DNA of 64,000 nt from Nectonema munidae (lineage: Eukaryota > Nematomorpha > Nectonematoida > Nectonematidae): NCBI GenBank assembly GCA_030549495.1, contig JAUIRK010001052.1, forward strand, positions 1,922,001 to 1,986,000. Reading direction: 5' to 3'. Below are positions 46,601-56,800 of this stretch, piece by piece (the stretch's first letter is position 1; every line of letters starts with the position of its first letter). Below the pieces are notes generated by a model that worked only from the letters and a program-made list of their open reading frames with translations, did no database searches and was not told where the DNA came from. The translations under genes and the position numbers were made by a program.

Positions 46601-47585
46601 CAAAATAATAATTTTTGTAAGGATATGGAGTGAGTCTTCCTCAGTCAAAGTCGGAAGCGAAGAGTTGACGTTAAATTTATTAACTTGAGGATTTAGAGTC
46701 GCTTTTATAATTGGTAGTAGTCAGTAGCGAATTTTTGTAAGCAGACTCTGCTACTAACTCACAAAATTTCTTTTCAAGATGGTAAATATTAGTTCCAGTA
46801 AATTTATTAAGAGTACAGCTCTGCTACTAACTCACAAAATTTCTTTTCAAGATGGTAAATATTAGTTCCAGTAAATGTCATGTATGATGCGTCGGCAAAA
46901 AAGTATGCCTTAAGGTCGCATGATACGAGACTTATACGGTATATTTGTTTTTCTTATTACTCCGCGGTATACTTTTTTTAACAATTCAATCAAATAGCTA
47001 TTGCTTAATTTGGTTCGCATCGAAAAATTGCCAAATCGGACCGGACTACTTTTTTACTTTATAGTGTAGATCCATGATCCACATCATTAATCATGTAATT
47101 GTACACACAATTTTTCATGATTGAATTAAAAACATATAAAGAATTGAAAAATCTAAATATTTAGTAATCCAGAAAGCAGCCTTTATCTGAAATGTAAAAC
47201 AGAAATAAAGTTAGAAAACTTGGTATTCGAATTTGTTCATTCATTTTAGTGTATAAGAATAAGTGTAAGTTAGTTAGACTCTCAAAAAAGGGTATATTAA
47301 CAATACCTTATGATTCTTAAAAAAACTGAATCGTAATATCCAAGTAGCTCGAGCGGGGTCTACGTCATTCTCCATATCTTTGACATCGCACCGACTTTCT
47401 CATGTTAAATACCTTTTCTAGGCAATCACCGTCTTAATAAGCGCTATGAAGTCGGAGGAAATAGCAGTGATCAACGTTGTGCCCAAAGCTGTGAAAGCGC
47501 AAGCGTCATCGACAAGAAGCAAGAGATACCAGCTACTGTTAATTGTGCCATTCTTTTATCTTCCAGCATGACTTTATTTTGGTAA
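37485..47585 (+). CDS. LSM14: LSM14 (Scd6/Trailer hitch/RAP55) mRNP protein, 9 spliced exons
   Basis: LSM14-family proteins bind mRNA and the helicase DDX6 in cytoplasmic P-bodies and repress translation. Exons: 37485-37608, 41480-41646, 41705-41945, 42750-42801, 42854-42978, 45354-45539, 45589-45724, 45775-46088, 47422-47585. All junctions are GT-AG and all phases agree, giving 502 residues (human LSM14A has 463). Order of parts: an N-terminal divergent LSm domain (1-90, with KISLISK, MRYEGTLYT, FGTEHR, VYEYITFKSEDI), a disordered middle, the FDF motif (about 275, in EKEFDFEKENAKF), an FFD box (about 332-340, YNKEKSFFDQI), a TFG box (about 362, TETFGFSG), then a Gly/Arg/Asn-rich tail. I see no second LSm gene nearby. 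A segment copied from intron 1 and exon 2 lies at 33846-33953. Confidence 0.93.
38170..38417. mobile_element. Truncated second copy of the CAGTGGCGGATC hAT miniature element
   Basis: From aaaagtcttcagaaaatac to ctcgatccgccactg it matches 7840-8062, including gtgtattatgt and gggtatacattagtaagg. The left end with the G-run is missing. It carries its own G13-type run near 38365. Confidence 0.85.
38970..39055. repeat. C-run repeat end, inverted
   Basis: acaccctcccaataattt, then gaatgtgcgcctctg: the same order as the other copies (C tract, aataattt, then GGATGTGCGCCCCTG), here with a decayed C tract. Confidence 0.45.
40389..40596. mobile_element. hAT miniature element, 208 bp
   Basis: Ends CAGGGGTTTTCAAACTT and (inverted) CAAGGGTTCTCAACCTTGG. 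Flanks TTCTATTC (40381-40388) and CTCTATTC (40597-40604) agree at 7 of 8. No ORF. The CAGGGGTTCTCAA style is common to Charlie-type hAT ends. Confidence 0.8.
41120..41205 (-). repeat. Possible tRNA-derived SINE fragment
   Basis: The minus strand reads ttgtagtgtaggg, then about 25 nt later ctggttcggctcccc, resembling the A-box and B-box (GGTTCGANTCC) of a tRNA-like Pol III promoter. No full cloverleaf can be drawn and the acceptor stem does not pair. Confidence 0.3.
41305..41420. mobile_element. piggyBac-type miniature element, 116 bp, before LSM14 exon 2
   Basis: TTAA on both sides (41301-41304, 41421-41424). Ends CCCGTTAACGACCAGA and CTGTGGCCGATAACCGG. Internal atcagacgatatctag and acgcagacgattc. 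It ends 59 bp before LSM14 exon 2, next to its branch-point region. Confidence 0.85.
41480..41646 (+). CDS. LSM14: LSM14 exon 2 (LSm domain, second half)
   Basis: This exon encodes VMCFGTEHRSIDSYIAPYDR, then VYEYITFKSEDILDLYVIED, the Sm2 half of the LSm14 domain (FGTE.R.....P...E.FEYI.F...DI.DL.V). The acceptor is ctattctag and the donor gtaaga. Confidence 0.94.
41705..41945 (+). CDS. LSM14: LSM14 exon 3 (disordered linker)
   Basis: This 241-nt exon encodes a Ser/Pro/Tyr-rich linker (HSEQYSPLYAKNAMYMPSSH and onward). The preceding intron is only 58 nt (acceptor tttcaag). The donor gtgagt at 41946 leaves phase 1. Reading through the donor soon meets a stop. Confidence 0.85.
42750..42801 (+). 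CDS. LSM14: LSM14 exon 4 (52-nt microexon)
   Basis: This short exon encodes SLDNWPDVGASNHGDNSR. The acceptor is ttcttcaag and the donor gtatca, and both phases match. It is assigned by splice signals and frame, since this linker is not conserved. Confidence 0.75.
42854..42978 (+). CDS. LSM14: LSM14 exon 5 (linker)
   Basis: This exon encodes a basic, Ser-rich linker (RFAKLNGISSNATKAHSSKL and onward). The intron before it is 52 nt (acceptor attattccag). The donor gttttc leaves phase 1, which fits exon 6. Confidence 0.8.
43091..43220. mobile_element. 130-bp piggyBac-type miniature element (CCCATTTAAG)
   Basis: TTAA flanks (43087-43090, 43221-43224). Ends CCCATTTAAGACCAAGC and TTGGTCGTAAATGGG. 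Its core is nearly identical to 28763-28892, with three GCAGACGA phrases. The best complete copy of this family in the window. Confidence 0.88.
43641..44754. mobile_element. Non-autonomous hAT element, 1.1 kb (GGAGC-rich ends)
   Basis: Ends CAGGGCTGG and (inverted) TAGGGCTGG. Flanks GTTCGCAA and GACCGCAA agree at 6 of 8. Just inside each end lie ggagcggagctagagccg and ccggagctggagctagc, a repeated GGAGC phrase. The interior is AT-rich with no transposase. Confidence 0.75.
45354..45539 (+). CDS. LSM14: LSM14 exon 6 (FDF motif)
   Basis: This exon carries the FDF block: SIKFEKEFDFEKENAKFDKE followed by EFAKEFENKLKL. It is the DDX6-binding motif of LSM14/EDC3-type proteins. The acceptor is tcaattag and the donor gtatcc in phase 1. 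A different plus-strand frame is also open here for over 120 codons but lacks the motif, so it is a shadow. Confidence 0.93.
45589..45724 (+). CDS. LSM14: LSM14 exon 7 (FFD box)
   Basis: This exon encodes an acidic linker and then YNKEKSFFDQITCESK, the FFD box (Y.K..SFFD.I) that binds EDC4 or 4E-T in relatives. It is preceded by a 49-nt intron (acceptor tttcatag). The donor is gtaagc in phase 2. Confidence 0.93.
45775..46088 (+). CDS. LSM14: LSM14 exon 8 (TFG box and Asn/Gly/Arg-rich tail)
   Basis: This exon encodes RPRNSINTETFGFSGAKAKG, the TFG box (LN.ETFG), then an RG-rich stretch and two asparagine runs. The Asn runs come from aac/aat triplet repeats at 45925-45955 and 46006-46020. RG-rich tails of LSM14 bind RNA and are arginine-methylated in relatives. 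The donor gtgagt leaves phase 1. Confidence 0.92.
46539..46735. mobile_element. hAT-like fragment with GGAGTCGGAGTC phrases
   Basis: Starts cagggctggcgattc and contains aggagtcggagtctg, then aaagtcggaagcgaag. Related pieces occur at 44885-44960, 57330-57375 (accgactccaaatac) and 63065-63092 (ccgactctaactccgaagccctg). The right end is not clear. Confidence 0.55.
46747..46880. repeat. Tandem duplication of about 73 bp in LSM14 intron 8
   Basis: ctctgctactaactcac, aaaatttcttttcaagatgg and taaatattagttccagtaaa occur twice, starting near 46747 and 46820. The copies look identical, which suggests the duplication is recent. Confidence 0.9.
47422..47585 (+). CDS. LSM14: LSM14 terminal exon
   Basis: This 164-nt exon starts after acceptor cttttctag, continues in phase and ends at TAA 47585. 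It encodes a tail of about 54 residues (NHRLNKRYEVGGNSSDQRCA and onward) that I cannot match to a conserved block. It is assigned by phase, position and the AATAAA that follows at 47772. Confidence 0.72.
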
Positions 47586-47771
47586 TGCTGTCTATTTTTA
47601 TTTTAGAATTAAATCTCCCATCTCTAACAACCTGTTTCATCAATACTAAAAGTGTGCTAGCATTTCAACACGATTTGGCGTCCATTCCAAATTTTCTCAA
47701 TACCTAATATTTATTAAAAAATAACTGGATGTATTTGAATTTAACAAAATAGTTTTTTAAATATTTGAATT

Positions 47772-47777
47772 AATAAA
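47772..47777 (+). terminator. LSM14 candidate poly(A) signal
   Basis: An AATAAA hexamer on the plus strand 187 nt past the LSM14 stop. It is the first canonical signal downstream and lies within about 45 nt of the POLR3C stop codon on the other strand. Confidence 0.5.
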
Positions 47778-47789
47778 AGTAACTAATTT

Positions 47790-47795
47790 TTTATT
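47790..47795 (-). terminator. POLR3C candidate poly(A) signal
   Basis: An AATAAA hexamer on the minus strand, 22 nt past the POLR3C stop. Cleavage 10-30 nt later would place the POLR3C 3' end on top of the LSM14 signal at 47772-47777. Confidence 0.5.
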
Positions 47796-47816
47796 TTCTT
47801 TCTACACAAAGGAAAA

Positions 47817-47898
47817 TTATATAAGTAATTTGTTTCTTTCAAGAAAGTTGTTCAGTATGATAATGGTATTCTGTAGTTTCAAGATACTGATCTCAATT
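47817..47898 (-). CDS. POLR3C: POLR3C terminal exon
   Basis: This 82-nt exon follows a 57-nt intron (acceptor atcttttag) and encodes IEISILKLQNTIIILNNFLE, then RNKLLI and TAA. It lines up with the human end (L.......VDETIFLLE.YIE), so the gene ends at its normal place. A minus-strand AATAAA lies at 47790-47795, 22 nt past the stop. Confidence 0.85.
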
Positions 47899-50800
47899 CT
47901 AAAAGATGAGAAACTTTAAAATAGATTATTGTGACAAATATTTAATGAATATTACCTTTGGGATACACGTGATAAATGATGAAGCTCCTTTTTTTCATTA
48001 GTTGTGATCATTTGTTTCACTTCTTCGATTTGTTCTTCGGATGCTAGAGTACTTATTATTGAAGTGATTTTGGCTTCTTTTTCCAGCAGCCTCTTTTTTG
48101 TATCCCTTTCAAAAACATCTCTTTTCCTTAGGTTTGTGAAAGTCTGTTGAAAAATTACACTTATTTTTAAGCAAAATATAAATGGTTTATTTTTCTCTAT
48201 TTCAAAGTTTATTTTTTCATTTTTACAATTCTGTCTTTTAACAAAAAAGAAACCTTTGAATTTTCTTAAAAAATATGTTCTTTAGTTTTTAGCATGTGTA
48301 TATAAAATATTGTCCTGTTTTTGGTACCGAATAAGGTCGCAGAAATTCTTTACCCTTTTTCGACCCAAAAGAAATGAAATTCGTCTGGTCTTTTGCTAAT
48401 ATACTTCGTGACATTTCCTAAAATTGATAGCTGCATCTTTTGATACCATTTTCATGGCAGTTGAATGACATTTTCATGCCTAAATCTGCTAATCAAAAGT
48501 TAAACTTTTTCAGCAAAATTCTGACATTATCTCTAGTTAAGCTTATAACTTTGGTTCTATATTATATACTCGTTTGAAAAGTTATAAATATATACAGTTT
48601 TGAACACATAACACTTAATAGTTTAAATTTTTTCAAAATCATGGTTACTTTTTTGGAAATGTCAATCAAAATTTTGAAGGATGAGAAATATATCTAAAAA
48701 AAATATACCTTCAAATTTTACATGAAATATATTTTTTTTATATCAAATCGGGCATGCTGATTTCATTTTTGGAATTTAAAAATTGAAAATACCCATAAGT
48801 GTGTAACAAACCTGCGGTTTACTTCTAAAATCTGTCACTGGAAACATTCATTCAAATTATACACATTATTATAACAAATTAACAATCGCAATTTCATTTA
48901 TAAATTCTTTTTGCATTTAGAATTTAAAAATGCTAATCAATGTGAAACAAATTTGTATTTTATTTCTAAAATCTGTCTTCGAGAACACTCATTCAAATTT
49001 TTCATGAAATATACACATTTTCATATCAAATCAACAATGCCTATTTCATTTATAGATTATTTTTGCATTTGGATTTCAAAATACTTTAAAAAACATGAGG
49101 TAATCATACAAACTCGAGTTGAAATATAATTCACAGCCAAATTTTCATTCTATAGTCTAAAAATGAAAAAAAAAATTTGAACATAAATATATGAATCTAT
49201 TTTATAGTATAATGATGAGTATCAAAATTGATGATTTTTTAAAAAAAATATACGTGACCATCGTGCTCAGCACACTTGAAAATGGGTATATATGTGTAAA
49301 AAACTTTGTATAACTATTTAAACTAAAAGTTTCTTTTTTTAGTTGAGTTGTCATATATCAATCAATTTTTTGACGGGTTTGATTGATTTTTTAAAAAAAA
49401 TAAACGTGACCATCGTGTTCAGCACACTTAAAAATGGGTATATATGTGTAAAAACTTTGTATACCCATTTACGACCAGTGTTCCCAAAGGGAACGCAGAC
49501 GAATTTCTACTTTACATGGAATTTAATAGGAATTGCTAAAGTCGTCTGCTTCGTGTCCGGGCATTTGGCCGACAGACATCTGACCGAATGGACATTTGGC
49601 CGAACAGACATTTGACCGAACCGACAATTCACCAAACGTACATTTGACCGAACAGACATTTGACCGAACGTACATTTGATCGAATAAACATTTAGTATAG
49701 TTAAAATATTGTTAGAGTTAGTTTTAGTATAGTTAGAATAATTTTAGTCTTAGAGTCGGTTTTAGTACAATTAGAATATTGTTAGTTTAAACGTTAGTGT
49801 TAGCATAGTTAGTATATTGTTAGTGTTAATATAGTTAGAATATTGTTAGTCTTCGAGTTGGTGTTATTATAGTTAGAATATTGTTTTAACGTTTGTGTTA
49901 GAATATTGTTAGTGTTAGTATAGTTAGAATTTTGTTAGTTTTAGAGTTAGATTTAGCATAGTTAGAATATTGTTAGTTTTACAGTTAGGTTTACCATAGT
50001 TAGAATATTGTTAGTCTTAGAGTCGATGTTAGTATAGTATAGCATATTTTCAAATCCAACCATAAAATGGAATATTGTGGGACAATTTTTTGTGGGTCAG
50101 TAATTAGTTAGACACTTAGTTATAACCTACAAAAATATAGCAAATTAGTCCTGAGTGAGCAAGAATGATTGATTACATAGATGCAACCGTTAACCGCCAA
50201 TGGTCCACTTTTCACTTGATTGTTAAAATCGAAATTAAAAACAATGAAACATATTTTAGGTTCATTTTTTTTCTTAAGTTCAATTGAAAAGTCTTTGAGA
50301 TACACAAATAAAACAAAATAAATAAAATGAAATTTTTTTATTAAAAATTATTAATTGATAAAAAAATTGTGAAATGGTAAAAAAAAAGTTAATTTTATAA
50401 AATCCAAATTCTAGAAAAAAATATTCGAGCAATTCTAAAATATCCTTACAGTTCATGACATACTATCCCTTATTTTTGTCACGAATGTGTTTCTGTAAAA
50501 AATAAATTTGAATATGTCGCCATATTCTTTGAAAGTATTTAGGATCCACAAGTGGACCATTGGCGTATCGTGACAATGAAATATACCCTAAAACGATGAA
50601 AAGGTAAATTTTTTCAACAGAGTTGATATGATTGATATCTCTGTTTCTTTAGTTTCATGACGTTGAATGTTGTACTTTCAAAAATATAACCTCTTGATTT
50701 ATTGTGTGAAGACGTTAGCATGTCACTTTACATCAAATGTAAATGAATTGAGTAAAATAATAAAACAGTATATTTTTCATCGTAAAAATACAAATATATA

Positions 50801-53800
50801 CAATAATGATATCTTATTATAATGTAGGAATGAATGTGAAGCGTGGAATTTGAATCAATAATTCTTGTATCATCAACATTTGTGAAGGTACATATTCGCA
50901 GTACTGTATACATAATGATGATACGTACAAAAAATTTTGCGCGTCATAGAAATGTTGAAAAAATTATAGAATAGATGAGTATCATTGTACTTTTTATCAT
51001 CAATTGATTTCAGTTTGCTAATGTTTTCATGAATATGGAGAGATCATAATATAAGTTCCACATTTTTTGAAATAACTCTTTTTTATCATTCTCTTACTGC
51101 GCTTGCACTGTTTCTTCATGTAAAGCTAAAAATATATCGACTTTTGTTAGTGTGGAGCCAACTTTTTTCGTTACAATACAACTACTACTTTTTTCTTTAT
51201 TATTTTGCGTTTCATTGATTTTTCCGTCAAAATGAAGTTCAAGCATTTATCTTCCGCTTTGGAGCACTTAGAAGAAGATGAGGTTTTGGAAAATGGCACT
51301 CCTATTGATTTAGTTATACTTCCTCCTGATGAAAACAATGTTGTTACCGATACCGAAGACATTGATGAAAATGATATGCTTGATACTTTTCCTTAAGATA
51401 CATGCGGAGAAATAGAAGTAACATACCCTGAAGTAGAAGAAGATCATGATAAAACCTGCAGATGGAAAAAAATGAAAAACTTTGATAATAATTTAGCTTC
51501 TTATTCACACGTCGATTGTCCTCAGCTAGCCCAAGACGTAGCTCATGAACCTATTGATTTTTTTTCAAAGTTTTCCCAAAAGAATACATGGAAACACTGG
51601 CAAAACTATCCACTTCTTATGCTAATCAAAAAAACAAAGCAATTGATCTAGATTGAAAGGGCATAGGTATTTTTATCGGATTTGTTATTTTATCGGGGTA
51701 TCATACATTGCCAAGAGAGGAAGACTTTTGGTCGACTCAATTAGATCTTGGAGTCTCATTAGTGAGTCAGGTAATATCGAGAAATAAAGAAGTACTTTCA
51801 TCTTGTCGATAATACTAAAATTAATTTAGAAGACAAAATGGCAAAAGTAAGGCCTATTTATGAAATGTTAAACGCCAAATTTTTGAAGTTTAGTTCACTT
51901 TATGAAGAGATAAGTATAGATGAATCAATAGTTCCTTATTATGGGCTTCATTCGTGTAAGCAGTTTATAAGAGGAAAACCTATTAGGTTTGGCTATAAAA
52001 TATGGTGCATGTGTTCCTCTTCTGGCTGCCCCTTGTCTTTACACATATATCAAGGTAAGGAGAGAGGTTCAAGTAAGATCCCATTGGTCATGCAAGTTGT
52101 AGGAAACTTTGTCCAAACAATTGAAAACCCTTTAAAACATACATTCTATTTTTACAATTTTTTTACATCGTACACCCTCTTAAAAACATTGAGCGAAAAA
52201 GGTATAAAAGCAGTAGGCACCGTTAGAAGTAATAGAACCGGTAAATGTCCATTGATTGAGAATAAAGAAATCAAGAAGAAAAATAGAGGGTATTACGATT
52301 ATAGATCAGATGGAAGAGTATATTTTTGTAAATGGAGGGATAATGCTTGTGTGAATGTTGTATCCAACTTTTGTACGCTTGAACCTGTTGGAACAGTAAA
52401 AGGTATTCACGTTTAGAGAAGAAAAAGATCGAAGTTAGATGTCCTTTCCTCATTAGCAAGTACAATAGGAATGGGAGGGGTTGATGTGTTTGACAAGTTA
52501 TTGGCTGCTTATAGGCCTAAAGTAAAGGCGAAAAAATGGTGGTGGCCTTTGGCAATGCATGCAATAAACGTTTCGGTTGTTGGTGCCTGGAAGGATTATG
52601 AAAGGACAAACACAGAAAAAAAATCATCTCATCTAAACTTCCGTAGAGAAATAACGTTACACTTACTTCAATTGAAAGGTTTGCAAACCAAGAGAAAACC
52701 AGGACCTTCTTCTCATCTTTCTAAAAGTTCTAGAAGTGTGAATGGGCACTATTTAGTGTCCGTTTCAAGGCAACAACAACGAAAATGCGTGGTTTGTAAA
52801 AAATTCACTTGCGTGCCAGAAAACCGTCCATCGAGACTGCTTTCCTCTTTATCATCAATAACCACTTTTATTTTCTTTTGTCAATAAATGCTTGTTTTCA
52901 AAAAATTTTAATTTCACTTTTCGCCAATGGTCCACTTATGGACCGGTCTGTCATTGCATATAAAACTTGTTCATCATCATCATTTTTTTATATTTCATTT
53001 CAAGGTAAGTATATTTAAACTAAATATTCAAGGCAAAAGTTGAATAACACATTTTTAATAAGTTCGGCAATTAAACGGTACTCGATGAACGAAGATCCGA
53101 ATGCAGTTATAAGCGTGAAACTTGTGCTCTGTAGACGAATACATTTCATTGGTGGCACGTAAGGATATACAAAATTGTGTTATAAATAGCAAAAGATAAC
53201 ATACGCATCTTTACCGTTTCCGGACATTTGCCCGAAAGATCAATTGTCTGTTCTGTTCGGTCAATCGTCTGTTCTGTCAAATGTCTGTTCGGTCAAATGT
53301 ACGTCGGCTAAATGTCCATTCGGTCAGATGTCTGTCGGCTAAATGTCCGGGTACCGTCTGCTTTGCTTAGTCTTAAATGGGTTAAACTAAAAGTTTCTTC
53401 TTTTAGTTGAACTGCCATATATCAATCAATTTTTTGACAGGTTTAGTTGATTTTTAAAAAAAATAAATGTCACGATCAGATTCGCAATCAATAATTTAGT
53501 AGGTTCACGCGAAAAATTTGCAATCATTCAAGAAAAACCGGGGGGGGGGAGGGGGGGTAAAATAGCCCCCCCCCCCCCGCCGTCACTGAGGAAATGAAAA
53601 TAGGGCGTCACTAATAGGTTTAAAATTCCATTAAAAAATCATTTGTTTTCAAAAAAATTCTGGTCCTCAAAGGGAAAAATAATTTGGGGTGAAATTAGGT
53701 ATCCGGTTATTTTCATAGGGTGATTATACCAATACTACGATTTTTTATTTCTATGTTGCACGAACACAGCCTTTGCTTAAAAGTGCACGTGGAAAGATTC

Positions 53801-56800
53801 CAATCTAAAGAATTTCTAAGGGTTCTCTGTAAACCGTTATGGAAACAATGAATTATCTAAGAACCGAGAAAATATTCTTTCCATTTCAGAGAACATAAAA
53901 AAGTACGACTAAGCGTTCAAATTTTTTCTGATGTTATCATTATTGATCAATTAATTAATTTACGCCCATAAATTTAAGATATATTAAATTTTGAAGATAG
54001 ATTCATTATAAGTTTTTTTGTTTGAAATAACTTCTATTCAGTTTATTAAAATTGCGATGAAAGAACAACTAAATAAATGCCTTCAAAAAATAACAGTTTA
54101 TTTTGTATATTTTCTATACTCAAGAATAATAAAAAGCAAGAACATGGTATTGACTGTTTAAAACCTTCTTTCATAGTTGTAACAATTTGCCATTTGTTGT
54201 TCGAGTAAAATTAAGAAAAAGTACAAAAAAAAGTCTTTTTCATGTGATCCATTGAACACAATTTTGATGGGAAAATTTAAAAAATGATTGCTTACTACAG
54301 ATTTATATTATTTTCACTAATTATCATTTGTTTGAAAAAAAAAAGTTCGACGGGTATAGCATATGATGCAGATGTGTTAATTTGGAAAGAATGCTTACCT
54401 TTATATTGCATTTGTTAGAAGTAGGATTTATGAAGATGAAATAACGGCTGTGAGACTTGACTATTATACTTTTTTTGAAAAATGTTATATACTCGACGCC
54501 ATAACCCTTGGTAAACAGCCAGTAAAGGTAAACGGTGAATGCACAATAAAAATATATCACCGAAATAAACTACACTGGCATAAAATGAGTAAAATTGTAT
54601 ACTTTCAATGTAGATGCTGATGGCTTTCAATTTTTTATTATGTGAACACAGTATAAAAGTTTTAAACAGATAATATAAAAAAACCAAAAGTGGAGTAGAT
54701 TGTTACAATAGAATGCTGAGAGTATATACCTCTTATAAAATATTTATGTGTGTTGGACTATGGTCGTATTTTCTAATTACTTGGACAAAGCAGCATAACA
54801 CTTACATTTTATTTATAAACACAATTGTCCAGAAAAAGATATTTTTATTAACTTTTATCTAGAAAATTATCTGAAACATCTAAACAAGTTCGCACAGGCA
54901 TTACATAAATACACTAACAAACCAACATTGTCATGTTTTTCCCACCTGAGCAGCTGTCTCTAGAGAATATCATTCAATAACAGACTACTAACCTAGAACA
55001 TGAGGTATAAGAATGAGGAAAAAACATTAACTACAAAAAATCTAATGGAAAATTTTATTACTCCCAATAAACCATTTCGATGATGTTATTTTATTCGATC
55101 TACAAAAATTTTCAATTTATAGACTCTGTTTGTCAATTGGTTTTTTGCTCTCCTATTTAGTTTAACTTTTTTGTAGATCGAATATCCGCAGGAGCGGATT
55201 ATCTGCAAAAATGTTTACATCCGCGAATCATTTGAGTTTCAACATCCGTTCCCCAATTTTCAAACATTTTTTTTCCTATATATCGCAGTTTTTTTCGGAG
55301 TTTTTCAATTTTTACTTGATCCAAATATTTTATAAGTACGTCTTTATGATAACATTATGCATAAGCAAATAGTATATCTAAATATCTTGCTATAAGAAGT
55401 ATAAAACTTGTGTTTACTTAGAATCGCAATTATGATATCTGCATCCGCTAGGATGTCAAATTTGATATCCCTAAAATCTCACATCCGATATATCTACTTT
55501 TTTATTGTTACCTCTAAACAAAAAATTCATTATTAAATAATTGATTAAAAAATCTTAGCCAATATTTAATTCCATTGATCAAGTTTTCAAAACACAATTA
55601 TCATCACTAAAAAGCTGTCTAGAATATTAACATTGTCTTTTAAATCTTGGTCACATTAAATTAATCGAGAAAAAATATTAATGGAGTAAAAACCCAGCAT
55701 GGCTTTCAAAGGCTAAGCACAAAACATAGGAGTAAAATTAATTAGTTATGAGCTATTTTTTCGGAATATGTTTTTTGATTTATCATACTTGACTGATAAA
55801 ATAATAATAATAATCTAAAGAAAACAGTAAAATATTCCTTGATGATTGATTCACTTGATAAAATTCAGAAGGCTCACAACTAGGTCTCCATAACTATGAG
55901 AAGAATAAAAAAACATCAAAATATTTTATATTAAAATTTCACAATACGAATTATTTTCTAAAATCTTGATTATTTCATCCAATTATTGCATTAAGTCTGG
56001 ATTTAACCTATGGTTGTCCTACACACCTATTTTAAACGTTTCTGATGAGTGAGTGAATGAATTAAAATGAACATTTTCATTTACTTTGAAACATTTTTCT
56101 AAAATTCTTTGAGCAAGGTTGATTTTATCAATTGTGTACAAATATGAAGTTCTTGATGGCGTGTGATCTGTCGTCTTGCATAGCTCTACAGGTTTGATAA
56201 AACCTTCACACATTAATTTATAAATGATCTCCTTCGTGTCTCTTTCAGACATTAAAACAATTGGGGTTATCGCTTCAATTTCCATTTTCATATTGGCGCG
56301 TATTGCTCTATAAAAGGTGCAGAATTAATACACGTAAAAGTGAATTGAAAAATAACCTGAAAACTTTCGCTGTTGCTCTGCCATATTTCTTTTCTAAGAT
56401 GCAAGTGGAACAGCGTAACACTAAAAATTCGGCTGCTTTCATGTCGTTGATTGTGTATTCGCCGGCTTGAACACAGGCGATGAAATTAAAATCTTCGCAG
56501 CATAACTCGAGAATATCTTGGCAATACGGCAAGGTATCAAAGGGCGCCTCTTTAATCGAAACAGAGCCTGCTCCTTCCTTCCTTGAATGCGTTTTTAAAA
56601 ACGCTTCAATCACGGGCTTGAAGGCATGCTCATTATAAAACTCTACCATTGCTTCACACATCATCTAAAAGAATTACTCATCAATACATTTCCTCATCTG
56701 AGTTGATTTGTTAATACAGAAACTATTATTTCTTCTTTGATTTTTTGAGCGTTTATCTTCCATAGCACAACTTTTTCGTTGTCCTCACATTCTAATTTTG

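Larger units (their letters stand above)
49553..53354. mobile_element. 3.8-kb element with ACATTTGGCCGAA phrase-repeat inverted termini
   Basis: The left arm 49553-49690 is a run of near-repeats (gggcatttggccgacagac, atggacatttggccgaacag and so on). The right arm 53215-53354 is its inverted counterpart (ggctaaatgtccattcgg, gtcagatgtctgtcgg). Outermost GTGTCCGGGCATTTGGCC and (inverted) GTACCCGGACATTTAGCC align. A 9-bp direct repeat CGTCTGCTT lies at 49543-49551 and 53355-53363, consistent with a target duplication. The interior holds a minisatellite and a piggyBac relic, and no transposase of its own that I can see. Confidence 0.75.
49464..53381. mobile_element. piggyBac-type miniature element split by a larger insertion
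   Basis: The left arm 49464-49552 starts CCCATTTACGACCAGTG and contains gaacgcagacgaattt. The right arm 53355-53381 reads cgtctgctttgcttagtc, then TTAAATGGG and TTAA. These are the two ends of the family seen whole at 43091-43220, here 3.8 kb apart. The left TTAA has decayed to TATA. Confidence 0.8.

Noticed and set aside
54324-54687. Overlapping minus-strand ORFs of 78 and 90 codons in the POLR3C intron
   Set aside because: They are hydrophobic and AT-driven, and POLR3C exons on both sides join in phase without them.
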